From positions 37,855 through 101,854 of the forward strand of contig CABYXC010000004.1 in assembly GCA_902522865.1 (NCBI GenBank): DNA of 64,000 nt. Reading direction: 5' to 3'. The notes under the pieces were generated by a model. The model was not told where the DNA came from. It was given only the letters and a program-made list of their open reading frames with translations, and made no database searches. Numbering within the stretch: position 1 is the first letter of the stretch; each line of letters starts with the position of its first letter. Below, piece by piece: positions 8,105 to 19,840 of the stretch. A program made the position numbers and the translations under genes. Origin of the DNA: an uncultured Alphaproteobacteria bacterium. Its GTDB lineage: Bacteria > Pseudomonadota > Alphaproteobacteria > HIMB59 > GCA-002718135.

Positions 8105-8861
8105 AAATTTATATATAAAGTTTGCTTTTAATCTAACAATTTTATTGACTGTAATTTTTTTTTATAACTTTCTTAATGCTGAAGAAATTTACTTTGACTT
8201 ATCTGAGGATAGTATTGAATTAAAAACAGATTTTAATGGTAAAGAAATTATTATTTTTGGATTACTAAAAAATGATCATGAGACACTTTTGACAATAAAA
8301 GGGCCGCCATCAAAAATGAGAATACAAAAAAAAGAGAGGTATTTTGGAATATGGATAAATAATCAATACGTTACCTATAGTAACATTCCATCTTTATTCT
8401 TTTTATCCTCCTCAAAAGAAATTAACGAAATCTTGCCTGAATCGATGTTAATTAATGAGGATCTAAGTTTTGAAAAAATTTTAAATAATAAGACTTTTAA
8501 TCAAAATTTTATTTTCAAAAATGACCAAAAAAGTTGGAATGAAAATTTTGTTAGAATAAAAAAAGAACAATCATTTTATAAAATTTTTGAAATGAAAAAG
8601 GTCAAAGATAAATTATTTCAAACTAGCGTTTTTTTTCCAACAAATACAATACCAGGGATTTATAATGTTGATATTTACTATATAAGAAATAATACAATTA
8701 TGAGTACTGATCAAAAAAATATAGTTATAAAAAAAACTGGTATAGGAAGTCAAATATTTGACTTTGCTAATGAAAATGCTGCTACATATGGGGTTTTTGT
8801 AATTATCTTTTCAATATTTTCAGGTTTTATTGCTGCTGCTTTATTTAGGAGAAGTAAATGA
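8097..8861 (+). CDS. Alph_Pro_TM (TIGR02186-like) membrane-anchored protein
   Basis: A 254-residue protein with an N-terminal signal sequence (about residues 6-28), a long extracytoplasmic region and one C-terminal transmembrane helix (about 228-248) ending in RRSK. Size, topology and the segment LSEDSIELKTDFNGKEIIIFG near the mature N-terminus match the alphaproteobacterial family Alph_Pro_TM/TIGR02186, which is commonly found beside TauE-type exporters. Its biochemical function is unknown. The 4-base overlap with the Usp-like gene and the 8-base overlap upstream tie it to the exporter operon; it could act as a periplasmic accessory of the transporter. Confidence 0.75.
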   Translation: MIKNLYIKFAFNLTILLTVIFFYNFLNAEEIYFDLSEDSIELKTDFNGKEIIIFGLLKNDHETLLTIKGPPSKMRIQKKERYFGIWINNQYVTYSNIPSLFFLSSSKEINEILPESMLINEDLSFEKILNNKTFNQNFIFKNDQKSWNENFVRIKKEQSFYKIFEMKKVKDKLFQTSVFFPTNTIPGIYNVDIYYIRNNTIMSTDQKNIVIKKTGIGSQIFDFANENAATYGVFVIIFSIFSGFIAAALFRRSK

Positions 8862-9331
8862 GTGATGATAGATATATTCTAGTTGTTGCAGATAATTCAG
8901 AAGAAATGAATACAGCTCTTGAATATGCTTGTGCAAGATCAAAAAAAATAGGAAGAAAGATTATAATTGCAACATTCATAGAGCCTTTGGATGTTCTAAC
9001 AACCAAGGGTGTTACAGACATTATGAAAGAGGAAGCTAGAGAAGAAGCAGAAACAATTCTTAAAAAAGCTGCCTCATTTGTCCAAGAAAGAACAGGTGAC
9101 TATCCTGCTCTCTCTTTAAGAGAGGGGGATACTATATCTGAATTAAAACAATTATTAGATGAGGAAAAAAATATTAATGTTCTTGTTTTAGCTGCCAATA
9201 CTGATCCAAATAGTAAAAACCCTGGTCCAATAATAACTTCTCTGGTGAGTAATGAAATAACAAACCTAAGAATACCAATAATGATTGTCCCTGGAAATTT
9301 ATCATTTGAACATATTGCCCAAATAACTTAA
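8858..9331 (+). CDS. UspA-like universal stress family protein
   Basis: A 157-residue cytoplasmic protein with the alpha/beta pattern of universal stress proteins: an N-terminal beta strand YILVVADNSEEM, a central helix pair, and the C-terminal ITNLRIPIMIVPG strand. The ATP-binding pattern G-x2-G-x9-G-S/T of ATP-binding Usps is not evident; the equivalent region reads NPGPIITSLVSN, so it may belong to the non-ATP-binding group. It is the last gene of the TauE-like operon (4-base overlap upstream), with pyrE starting 4 bases after its stop. Its role with the exporter is unknown. Confidence 0.8.
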   Translation: MSDDRYILVVADNSEEMNTALEYACARSKKIGRKIIIATFIEPLDVLTTKGVTDIMKEEAREEAETILKKAASFVQERTGDYPALSLREGDTISELKQLLDEEKNINVLVLAANTDPNSKNPGPIITSLVSNEITNLRIPIMIVPGNLSFEHIAQIT

Positions 9332-9335
9332 AAAA

Positions 9336-9971
9336 ATGTCTAAAGAGATAGCTAAAATATTAGTAGATATAAAGTCTATTAATTTTTCATTTGATAAATA
9401 TTTTACTCTTACATCAGGCTTGGCTAGTCCTGTTTATGTTGATTGTAGAAAAATTATTTCTTTTACAAAAGAAAGAAATTTTATAATTGATAAAGCCATA
9501 GATTATTTAACTAAAAATAATATTCAGACAGAAATTATTGCCGGTGGAGAGACCGCTGGAATTCCCTATGCTGCTTTTATTTCTCAAAAATTAGATAAAC
9601 AAATGATTTACATTAGAAAAAAAACTAAAGGTTTTGGAAAAAACAAACAAATTGAAGGTGAATTTGAAAAAAATCAAAAAGTGCTTTTAGTTGAAGATCT
9701 AGCTACTGATGGAGGGAGTAAAATAATTTTTATTAACGCAATGCGTGAAGCTGGATTAAAAGTTAAAGATATATTTGTAATTTTTTATTATGATATTTTT
9801 AATTTCAATGAATCAGAATTATTTAAATTAAATGTAAATATGCACTCACTGTGTACTTGGAAAGATGTAATAAATTATATTGAAAGTGAAAAAATATATT
9901 CTGAAGATAAGGTTTCAAACTTAAAAGAATTTTTAGAAGATCCAGAAAAATGGAGAAGCAAGTATGCGTGA
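9336..9971 (+). CDS. pyrE: Orotate phosphoribosyltransferase
   Basis: This enzyme converts orotate and PRPP to orotidine 5'-phosphate in pyrimidine synthesis. The 211 residues include the PRPP-binding motif VLLVEDLATDGG at 116-127, the N-terminal substrate segment TLTSGLASPVYVDCR (24-38) and IAGGETAGIPYAA (68-80). The gene begins 4 bases after the Usp-like gene and overlaps the following nucleotidyltransferase gene by 8 bases, so it is probably read through from the exporter operon. Confidence 0.94.
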   Translation: MSKEIAKILVDIKSINFSFDKYFTLTSGLASPVYVDCRKIISFTKERNFIIDKAIDYLTKNNIQTEIIAGGETAGIPYAAFISQKLDKQMIYIRKKTKGFGKNKQIEGEFEKNQKVLLVEDLATDGGSKIIFINAMREAGLKVKDIFVIFYYDIFNFNESELFKLNVNMHSLCTWKDVINYIESEKIYSEDKVSNLKEFLEDPEKWRSKYA

Positions 9972-10398
9972 AATAGTTATTGTAAGTGGAGGTTTTGACC
10001 CAATTCACAGTGGTCATATAAAATTAATTAAAGAAGCTGCTAAACATGGTGAAGTTGTAGTTTTGCTAAATTCTGATTTATGGCTTCAAAAAAAGAAGGG
10101 TAAGGAATTTCTTCCTTTTATTGAAAGAACTATAATTATGAATGAGTTAAAAAATGTTATTGATGTTATAGAATTTGATGACGGAGATAAGACGTGCATC
10201 GATGGTCTTAAAAAAGTAAAAAATAAATATCCAAAATCAATTATTAAATTTGCAAATGGAGGTGATAGAAATAATAGTACAACACCAGAAACAATATTCT
10301 GTGAAAAAAACGATATACAGTTACTTTGGGGTATAGGTGGTGACAATAAATCAAATTCTAGTTCATGGATTTTACAAAAATGGAAAGAAGATAATTAA
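9964..10398 (+). CDS. HxGH-type nucleotidyltransferase, unknown substrate
   Basis: A 144-residue single-domain protein of the cytidylyltransferase-like superfamily, with the nucleotide-binding motif GGFDPIHSGH (9-18; His15 and His18 are the HxGH pair) and a C-terminal SSSWIL segment at the position of the usual ISSTxxR motif. It resembles the adenylyltransferase half of the heptose-synthesis enzyme HldE/RfaE and glycerol-3-phosphate cytidylyltransferases, but no kinase domain or heptose genes are nearby. It is translationally coupled to pyrE (8-base overlap) and overlaps the convergent pdxH by 4 bases. The substrate cannot be read from the sequence. Confidence 0.78.
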   Translation: MREIVIVSGGFDPIHSGHIKLIKEAAKHGEVVVLLNSDLWLQKKKGKEFLPFIERTIIMNELKNVIDVIEFDDGDKTCIDGLKKVKNKYPKSIIKFANGGDRNNSTTPETIFCEKNDIQLLWGIGGDNKSNSSSWILQKWKEDN

Positions 10399-11000
10399 GG
10401 ATATAATTTTCTTGTAACCCAACCATCATTTTCCATACGGAATTCAAGTCTGTCATGCAATCTAAATGGCATATCTTGCCAAAATTCAATTAATATAGGT
10501 GCTACTAAGTAACCATTCCAATGTGAAGGTCTTGGTACATCATTATCAGAAAATTTTTTTTCAAACTCTTCTACTCTTTTAGTTAATGTAGATCTATTAT
10601 CTAGTTCCTCTGACTGTAATGAAGCCCAAGCTCCTATTCTACTTCCTAGTGGCCTTGAATTATAATATTCATCAGCATCAGCGTTTGAAATTTGTGAAAC
10701 ATTACCTTCTATTCTTATTTGTCTTTGAAGTGTTTTCCAATGAAAATTTAAAGCTACACTATCGTTGTTTTTAATTGCTCTACCTTTTTTGCTATTTGAA
10801 TTTGTGTAAAAAACAAACCCTTTATCATCATATGATTTAAGTAAAACAATTCGCGAGCTGGGTTTGCCATCAGAAGATATAGTAGCAAGGTTCATAGCAT
10901 TTGGATCATTGATTTCACTTTTCTTTGCCTCTTCAAACCATTCTTGAAAAAGTTCAATTGGTTTTTTATCAGAATTTATTAATTTTTGATTTGATTGCAT
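10395..11000 (-). CDS. pdxH: Pyridoxamine 5'-phosphate oxidase
   Basis: An FMN-dependent enzyme that makes the coenzyme pyridoxal 5'-phosphate from the amine or alcohol form. The 201 residues have the family pattern: NLATISSDGKPSSRIVLLKSYD near 38-59, FYTNSNSKKGRAI near 69-81, FHWKTLQRQIRIEG near 91-104, NSRPLGSRIGAWAS (118-131) and the terminal RLHDRLEF...GWVTRKLYP block ending the protein. It is transcribed divergently from fabI across about 68 bases and converges on the nucleotidyltransferase gene. Confidence 0.95.
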   Translation of the reverse strand: MQSNQKLINSDKKPIELFQEWFEEAKKSEINDPNAMNLATISSDGKPSSRIVLLKSYDDKGFVFYTNSNSKKGRAIKNNDSVALNFHWKTLQRQIRIEGNVSQISNADADEYYNSRPLGSRIGAWASLQSEELDNRSTLTKRVEEFEKKFSDNDVPRPSHWNGYLVAPILIEFWQDMPFRLHDRLEFRMENDGWVTRKLYP

Positions 11001-11068
11001 ATTATAGATATGAATATTATTTTATAAGTATATATATCTATATTTATAAAAAAACACTGATTTACAAT

Positions 11069-11896
11069 ATGTTAATGCAAAATAAAAAAGGTCTGATTAT
11101 GGGAGTGGCAAATGACAGATCTATTGCTTGGGGTATTGCGAAAAAATTAGCAGAACAGGGAGCAGAAATTGCACTTACGTATCAAGGAGAAGCTCTTAAG
11201 AAAAGAGTTCAGCCACTTGCAGAAGAAATAGGGTCTAACACTATTATTCCTTGTGATGTTTCAGATTCAGAAAGTATGAATAACGTTTTTGAAACACTGA
11301 AAAATAAATGGGGTGAATTAGATTTTCTTGTTCATGGAATTGGTTTTTCCAACAAAGATGAATTAAGAGGTAAATATTACAATACATCTTCTGATAATTT
11401 TAAACAAACTATGCATATATCATGTTATTCTTTTACAGAGGCTTGTAGGTTAGCAGAACCTTTAATGAATAATGGTGGATCAATTTTAACTTTAACATAT
11501 TATGGATCAGAACAAGTTATGCCTCATTATAATGTTATGGGAGTTGCAAAAGCAGCTTTAGAGGCAAGTGTTAGATATTTAGCAGTTGATTTGGGAGAAA
11601 AAAATATAAGAGTTAATGCTATTAGTGCTGGGCCAATTAAAACTTTGGCAGCATCAGGAATAGGTGATTTTAGATTTATTCTAAAATGGAACGAGCTTAA
11701 TGCTCCACTTAAAAGAAATGTAAATCAGCAAGATGTTGGAAATTCTGCTTTGTATCTATTAAGTGATCTTGGGAGTGCCGTTACTGGTGAGATACAACAT
11801 GTCGATTGTGGCTATCATACTGTAGGAATGGTTGCAGTTGATGAGAGTGAAAGTGTTTCAGAATTACTAGGTGAATTTACAAATTCTAAAAAATGA
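11069..11896 (+). CDS. fabI: Enoyl-[acyl-carrier-protein] reductase (NADH), FabI
   Basis: FabI reduces trans-2-enoyl-ACP in the last step of each fatty-acid elongation cycle. It is an SDR protein with the cofactor motif [14 protein letters not shown] (11-24) and the catalytic pair Tyr154-x6-Lys161 in [10 protein letters not shown] place the start at the ATG at 11069 (275 residues). The open frame extends upstream to 10925, but that extra part overlaps pdxH on the other strand and has no family match. An ATG at 11075 is also possible. aroC starts 4 bases inside its end. Confidence 0.93.
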   Translation: MLMQNKKGLIMGVANDRSIAWGIAKKLAEQGAEIALTYQGEALKKRVQPLAEEIGSNTIIPCDVSDSESMNNVFETLKNKWGELDFLVHGIGFSNKDELRGKYYNTSSDNFKQTMHISCYSFTEACRLAEPLMNNGGSILTLTYYGSEQVMPHYNVMGVAKAALEASVRYLAVDLGEKNIRVNAISAGPIKTLAASGIGDFRFILKWNELNAPLKRNVNQQDVGNSALYLLSDLGSAVTGEIQHVDCGYHTVGMVAVDESESVSELLGEFTNSKK

Positions 11897-12963
11897 CTTC
11901 TAATTCAATAGGAAAAATCTTTAACTTTACCACATGGGGAGAAAGCCATGGCAAAGCTATTGGTTGTGTTGTCGATGGAGTGCCATCAAACATAAATTTA
12001 ACTGAAAAAGATATTCAACCCTATTTAGATAAAAGAAAACCTGGTCAGTCAAAATTTACAACTCAAAGAAAAGAAAAAGATAAAGTTGAAATACTATCTG
12101 GAACTTTTGAGGGAAAAACAACAGGTCATCCAATTTCTCTAATTATCTACAATCAAGATCAGAGATCAAAAGATTATGGTGATATTAAAAATAAATTTAG
12201 ACCAGGTCATGCAGATTATACATATTGGAAAAAATATGGCATAAGAGATTATAGGGGTGGTGGTAGATCTAGTGCTAGAGAAACTGCAATGAGAGTAGCA
12301 GCAGGGGCAATAGCAAGAAAAATCATAAAAAATAAAATTAAAAATCAAGTTGTAATAACAGGTGCATTAATTCAAATAGGTAATCATAAAATTAATTATG
12401 ATAATTGGAATAATAATTTTATTCCAAAAAATAATTTTTGGAGTCCTGATAAAGAAATTATTCAAATATGGGAAAACGAAATACAAACTGCAAGAAAATC
12501 TGGTTCCTCTTTAGGTGCAATAATTGAAATAAGAGTGAAAGGTTTGCCAGCTGGATTAGGAGAACCTATTTATGAAAAAATAGACTCTGATATTGCTAAG
12601 GCATTGATGTCTATTAATGCTGTTAAGGGAGTAGAAATGGGAAATGGATTTAGCAGTGTTTATGAAACTGGAATTTCTAATGTTGATGAAATGAGAATAA
12701 AAAATAAAAAACCTTTATTTCTTTCAAATAATAATGGTGGAGTTCTTGGGGGTATTACAACGGGGCAAGAATTAATTACTAGATTTGTGGTAAAACCTAC
12801 AAGCTCAATTTTATCCCCAAAAAAAACAATTAATACAAAATTAAAAGAAACAACAATATCTACTAAAGGTCGTCATGATCCATGTGTTGGTATAAGAGCT
12901 GTTCCTGTCGGTGAAGCAATGGTTGCCACAACTATAGCTGATCATTGTTTAAGATTTCTCTAA
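11893..12963 (+). CDS. aroC: Chorismate synthase
   Basis: This enzyme forms chorismate from EPSP with reduced FMN, the end of the shikimate pathway. The 356 residues show the three AroC signatures: [16 protein letters not shown] near 14-29, [20 protein letters not shown] near 119-138 and the C-terminal [17 protein letters not shown] near 326-342. It is coupled to fabI by a 4-base overlap and runs 15 bases into the end of tlyA on the opposite strand, so no spacer is left for a terminator. Confidence 0.96.
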   Translation: MTSNSIGKIFNFTTWGESHGKAIGCVVDGVPSNINLTEKDIQPYLDKRKPGQSKFTTQRKEKDKVEILSGTFEGKTTGHPISLIIYNQDQRSKDYGDIKNKFRPGHADYTYWKKYGIRDYRGGGRSSARETAMRVAAGAIARKIIKNKIKNQVVITGALIQIGNHKINYDNWNNNFIPKNNFWSPDKEIIQIWENEIQTARKSGSSLGAIIEIRVKGLPAGLGEPIYEKIDSDIAKALMSINAVKGVEMGNGFSSVYETGISNVDEMRIKNKKPLFLSNNNGGVLGGITTGQELITRFVVKPTSSILSPKKTINTKLKETTISTKGRHDPCVGIRAVPVGEAMVATTIADHCLRFL

Positions 12964-13698
12964 AATACTATAAATCAAAAATTCTTTATTTCCTTTTGGT
13001 CCAGTTATTGGACTTTCGACTAAACCTACAACTTCAGCCTTAATTGTTTTTTTAAACCAATTCGATATATCATTACATACTTGTTCATGAATCAATGGAT
13101 CTTTCACAATACCTTTTTTCAAATTTATTTTATTAGTTTCAAATTGCGGCTTAATTAGTGAAATAATCTCAGCTTTACTTGATAAAAGCTTCATGCTAGG
13201 TTCAATAACCTTTGTTAAACTAATGAAACTAACATCACAAACTACTAAATTAATTTTTTCATGAATTATTAAGTTATCTAAATATTTAGCATTAAAATTT
13301 TCTATACTAATAATTTTTTTTTCTTTTTTTAATTTTTCATGAAGTTGATTTGTACCAACATCAATAGAATATATTTTTTTAGCATTTTTTTTTAAAAGAA
13401 CTTCTGTGAATCCACCAGTTGATGAACCGATATCTAGACAAATTTTATTTTCAATATCAATCTTAAAATGATCAATCGCTTTGAGTAATTTGAATGCACC
13501 TCTTGATACCCATGGAGGATGTAGTTGTTTAATTTTTATTTTTGAGTTTTCATTAAAACTGTTACCACTTTTGGTAATAATTTTATCGTTTACATAAACT
13601 TGACCGGCCATAATCATAGATTGGGCCTTTGATTTAGTATCAGCTAAGTTTCTATCCATTAAAAGCTGATCAAGTCTTATTTTTAGATTTTTACTCAA
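12949..13698 (-). CDS. tlyA: TlyA-family rRNA (cytidine-2'-O)-methyltransferase
   Basis: A 249-residue protein with an N-terminal S4 RNA-binding domain (about 1-65, starting [13 protein letters not shown]) and a C-terminal FtsJ-type methyltransferase domain. The SAM-binding motif is [16 protein letters not shown] near 87-102, and [12 protein letters not shown] near 146-157 is also conserved. TlyA enzymes methylate 16S and 23S rRNA; the older name hemolysin A is misleading. It is followed 9 bases upstream by xseB, the neighbour it has in many bacteria. Confidence 0.92.
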   Translation of the reverse strand: MSKNLKIRLDQLLMDRNLADTKSKAQSMIMAGQVYVNDKIITKSGNSFNENSKIKIKQLHPPWVSRGAFKLLKAIDHFKIDIENKICLDIGSSTGGFTEVLLKKNAKKIYSIDVGTNQLHEKLKKEKKIISIENFNAKYLDNLIIHEKINLVVCDVSFISLTKVIEPSMKLLSSKAEIISLIKPQFETNKINLKKGIVKDPLIHEQVCNDISNWFKKTIKAEVVGLVESPITGPKGNKEFLIYSILEKS

Positions 13699-13707
13699 AT
13701 TTGAAAA

Positions 13708-13926
13708 TTACTTAAAATCTTCTTTTGTAACTTTACTGTTTTCTTGCTTAATTTTTTTAATTTGGCTTTCAATACTTTTTAATTTTTCCTCACATGCTTT
13801 TTTTAAATTCATTCCTTCTTCGTAAAGTTTTACAGATTCTTCTAAATCAACTTCACCATTTTCTAATTGCTCTACAATAGACTCAAGTTTTTTTAAATTA
13901 TTTTCAAAATTATTATCTTTATTCAT
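13708..13926 (-). CDS. xseB: Exodeoxyribonuclease VII small subunit
   Basis: A 72-residue helical protein with the XseB pattern FENNLKKLESIVEQLENGEVDLEESVKLYEEG split over residues 7-38, followed by a basic coiled-coil tail. It binds the large subunit XseA to form a nuclease that degrades single-stranded DNA. xseA is not next to it; in many alphaproteobacteria the two genes are unlinked. It overlaps the upstream small membrane protein gene by 8 bases. Confidence 0.9.
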   Translation of the reverse strand: MNKDNNFENNLKKLESIVEQLENGEVDLEESVKLYEEGMNLKKACEEKLKSIESQIKKIKQENSKVTKEDFK

Positions 13927-14212
13927 TAGATGTATCTATTTTTGTAATATTTGATGTTTCTATATCATATATTAAAGCATAAACTTTATCATTACTTTTT
14001 ATTGTAAACAAAATCCGATTATTATCAATCATATCTATATCTGTAATTTTGTGCCCTTTTTTTAAATTTAAATTATATTCAATTAAATTTGTTTCTAAAT
14101 TACTTTGTTTTTTTGTTGTTTTTATATACAAACCATAAACTAGAGCTAAAAAACAAATAATAATTAATATACCTAAAAAAATTACAATAAATTTAAGAAT
14201 TTTTTGAGACAT
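13919..14212 (-). CDS. Single-span membrane protein, DUF6476-like
   Basis: A 97-residue protein with one N-terminal transmembrane helix (about residues 8-29) and a small extracytoplasmic domain of about 65 residues. It lies head to head with rluD (the two starts overlap by 2 bases), a position in which alphaproteobacteria often carry a short DUF6476-type protein. I base the family suggestion on that context, the size and the topology, not on a residue motif. Function unknown. Confidence 0.65.
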   Translation of the reverse strand: MSQKILKFIVIFLGILIIICFLALVYGLYIKTTKKQSNLETNLIEYNLNLKKGHKITDIDMIDNNRILFTIKSNDKVYALIYDIETSNITKIDTSNE

Positions 14213-15182
14213 GAACGAATTCTATAATCTTAAATTAACTATAAATAAACAATTAAGTTCACAAAGATTAGATAAAGTGCTCGTTTCAAAATTGGAAGGA
14301 TATTCAAGAACACAAATTAAAACTTTAATATTAAATGGCAATGTATGTCTTGATGAAAAGGAAATAAAAGATCCATCTTACATAACTAAAGAAAATGAAA
14401 ATTACTTTATAAATATTATCTTAAAGCAAGAAATAAAACATTCAGCTGAAAATATAGACTTAAACATTATTTTTGAAGATGAAGATTTAATTGTTATAAA
14501 TAAACCTCCAAATTTAGTTATGCATCCAGCTCCTGGAAATGAAAGTGGCACTCTAGTGAATGCTCTTATGCATTACACTAATAATCAACTAAGTAATTTA
14601 GATGATAATTCTAGACCAGGAATAGTCCATCGTTTAGATAAAGATACAAGTGGAATTCTTGTTGTTGCAAAAAATAATAATGCTCATATTAATTTAGCCG
14701 AACAATTCAAAGAACATACAATATCTCGGAGATATAAAGCAATAGTTTGGGGAACTCCTGATAATCAATCAATAGAAGGGTATATAGAGAGAAATAGAAA
14801 AAATAGAAAAAAAATGAGTTTAAATAATAAGGGTTTTGGAAAATATTCTAAAACCGATATTAAATTAGAAAAAACTTTTGGTATTGCTAGTTTAGTTGAC
14901 TGTCATTTATATACTGGAAGAACTCATCAAATTAGACTTCATTTATCTTCTAAAAATTCTCCAATCATTGGTGATAAGATTTATGGAAAAAGTAAAATTA
15001 ATCAATTTGGAAAAGATAAAAATACATTTAATAAATTCATGATTTTAAAAAATTTTGAAAGACAAGCATTGCATGCTTATCATCTTGGTTTTGATCATCC
15101 TAAATCAAAAAAAAGGATGGAATTTGATATTGAAATTCCTGAAGATTTTAAGAATTTAATTGAATTATTGCTTAAATATTAA
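14211..15182 (+). CDS. rluD: RluD-type 23S rRNA pseudouridine synthase
   Basis: A 323-residue enzyme with an N-terminal S4 domain (about 15-75) and the RluA/RluC/RluD catalytic core. The active-site segment is HRLDKDTSGILVVAKN (140-155), with Asp143 as the nucleophile. TGRTHQIRLHLSS near 242-254 is the second family signature. RluD makes pseudouridines in helix 69 of 23S rRNA and matters for ribosome assembly; an RluC-like specificity cannot be excluded. It is followed by rpoH, a neighbour pair common in alphaproteobacteria. Confidence 0.92.
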   Translation: MNEFYNLKLTINKQLSSQRLDKVLVSKLEGYSRTQIKTLILNGNVCLDEKEIKDPSYITKENENYFINIILKQEIKHSAENIDLNIIFEDEDLIVINKPPNLVMHPAPGNESGTLVNALMHYTNNQLSNLDDNSRPGIVHRLDKDTSGILVVAKNNNAHINLAEQFKEHTISRRYKAIVWGTPDNQSIEGYIERNRKNRKKMSLNNKGFGKYSKTDIKLEKTFGIASLVDCHLYTGRTHQIRLHLSSKNSPIIGDKIYGKSKINQFGKDKNTFNKFMILKNFERQALHAYHLGFDHPKSKKRMEFDIEIPEDFKNLIELLLKY

Positions 15183-15200
15183 ATTATATTTTATTTGTGA

Positions 15201-15206
15201 TATAGG
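15201..15206 (+). promoter_or_regulatory. Candidate -10 element of rpoH for a leaderless transcript
   Basis: TATAGG ends exactly 6 bases before the rpoH ATG and no Shine-Dalgarno sequence is visible, so transcription could begin at or next to the start codon. No convincing -35 box is seen at 16-18 bases. In such AT-rich DNA a chance match is possible. Confidence 0.3.
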
Positions 15207-15212
15207 CGTATT

Positions 15213-18440
<3,228 letters not shown>

Positions 18441-18448
<8 letters not shown>

Positions 18449-19796
18449 GATAAGTCCTTACTAATTTTTTTATTTCTATAGACTTCTTTTTAACCTCTGT
18501 AACTTCTTGACCTTCAACTAGTATTCTAACTAATGGTTCAGTTCCAGAAAACCTTACAAGAGATCTTACTTTTTTATTATTATATAGTTTATCATTTTTT
18601 AACTTATCAAGAATTTTTAACAGTTTGGTATTCTTTGTTTTATAACTTAGGTTAATTTTTTCCTGGGCAAAGTCATTGTACAAATCAAAAAGTTTACTCG
18701 CCTTATTTTTATTTGATATCAAAATTTCAGTAATTTTTAAAGCTGCCAAAATTCCATCGCCAGTATTAGAATGTTCTGACAATATTATATGTCCTGATTG
18801 TTCACCGCCTATCTTAGATTTGGATTTTTTCATTTGATTTATAACGTTTATATCTCCAACAGATGTTCGCTTAATCTTTAATTTTAATTTATTTGTGAGA
18901 TAATTTTCTAATCCCATATTAGACATGACCGTAATAATAACATCATGTTGTTTGGATTTTTTTTGAGGTTTTACATAACTTTTACATAACAATCCTATAA
19001 TTCTATCACCATCAACTTCTTTACCTTTTTCATCTACAACTATTAACCTATCTCCATCACCATCAAATGCAAATCCAATATCTGCTCTTTCTTTTATAAC
19101 ACTTTGTGAGAGTGATTTTACATCAACTGCACCACAATTTTTATTAATGTTTAAGCCATCTGGATTATTATTTATAGCGATTATATCATGACCTAGCTCC
19201 CAGAATAAATTTGGAGCTATATTATATGTGGCTCCATTCGCGCAATCTAAAACAATTTTTAGTTTTTTCTTGGAAGATGTTTTTTTCAAAGTGCTTTTTA
19301 AAAATTCTGAATATCTTCCTGAGGCATCTTCAAGCCTTCTTGCATTTCCAGAAATAAATGTTTTGTTTGAAACTTGAGAATATTTTTTATTATCTAATAC
19401 TATTTTTTCAACCTTTTGTTCTATCAATGAACTTAGCTTTGTTCCGGTGCTATCAAAAAATTTAAGTCCATTATATTCATAGGTGTTATGAGAAGCTGTA
19501 ATCATTACACCAATATCTGCTCTTAAAGTTTTAATCATTAATGGAACGGCTGGTGTTGGAAGAGGGCCAACTAAAATTACATCCATACCCATAGAAATAA
19601 ATCCAGCTGTAACAAGTGGCTCATATAAATAACCAGATAATCTAGTATCTTTACAAATCACAACCCTGCTATTTTTAGAATTTTTCTTTTTTAGAAGAAA
19701 TGCAACTACTTTTGAAATTTTAAGACAAGTTTCAGCAGAAAGAGGTTCCTCATTAACTAAGCACCGTATACCATCGGTACCAAATATTTTAGACAT
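18441..19796 (-). CDS. glmM: Phosphoglucosamine mutase
   Basis: GlmM converts glucosamine-6-phosphate to glucosamine-1-phosphate for peptidoglycan and LPS precursors. The 451 residues include the phospho-serine loop TASHN (Ser102), the magnesium loop DGDGDR near 243-248, the sugar-binding GEQSGH near 329-334 and the phosphate-binding RFSGTEPLVRI near the C-terminus. The N-terminus MSKIFGTDGIR is the standard GlmM start. It lies 44 bases after ftsH on the same strand, the classical ftsH-glmM order. Confidence 0.96.
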
Positions 19797-19840
19797 TTAT
19801 GTCTTTTATTCAAAAAAATAAATAAAGTGAAGTAATTAAA

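Noticed and set aside
8858..9331. ATP-binding Usp
   Set aside because: The G-x2-G-x9-G-S/T motif is not present, so only the general Usp family call was kept.
10925..11068. N-terminal extension of the fabI frame
   Set aside because: It overlaps pdxH on the opposite strand, is unlike any FabI, and the family N-terminus begins right after the ATG at 11069.
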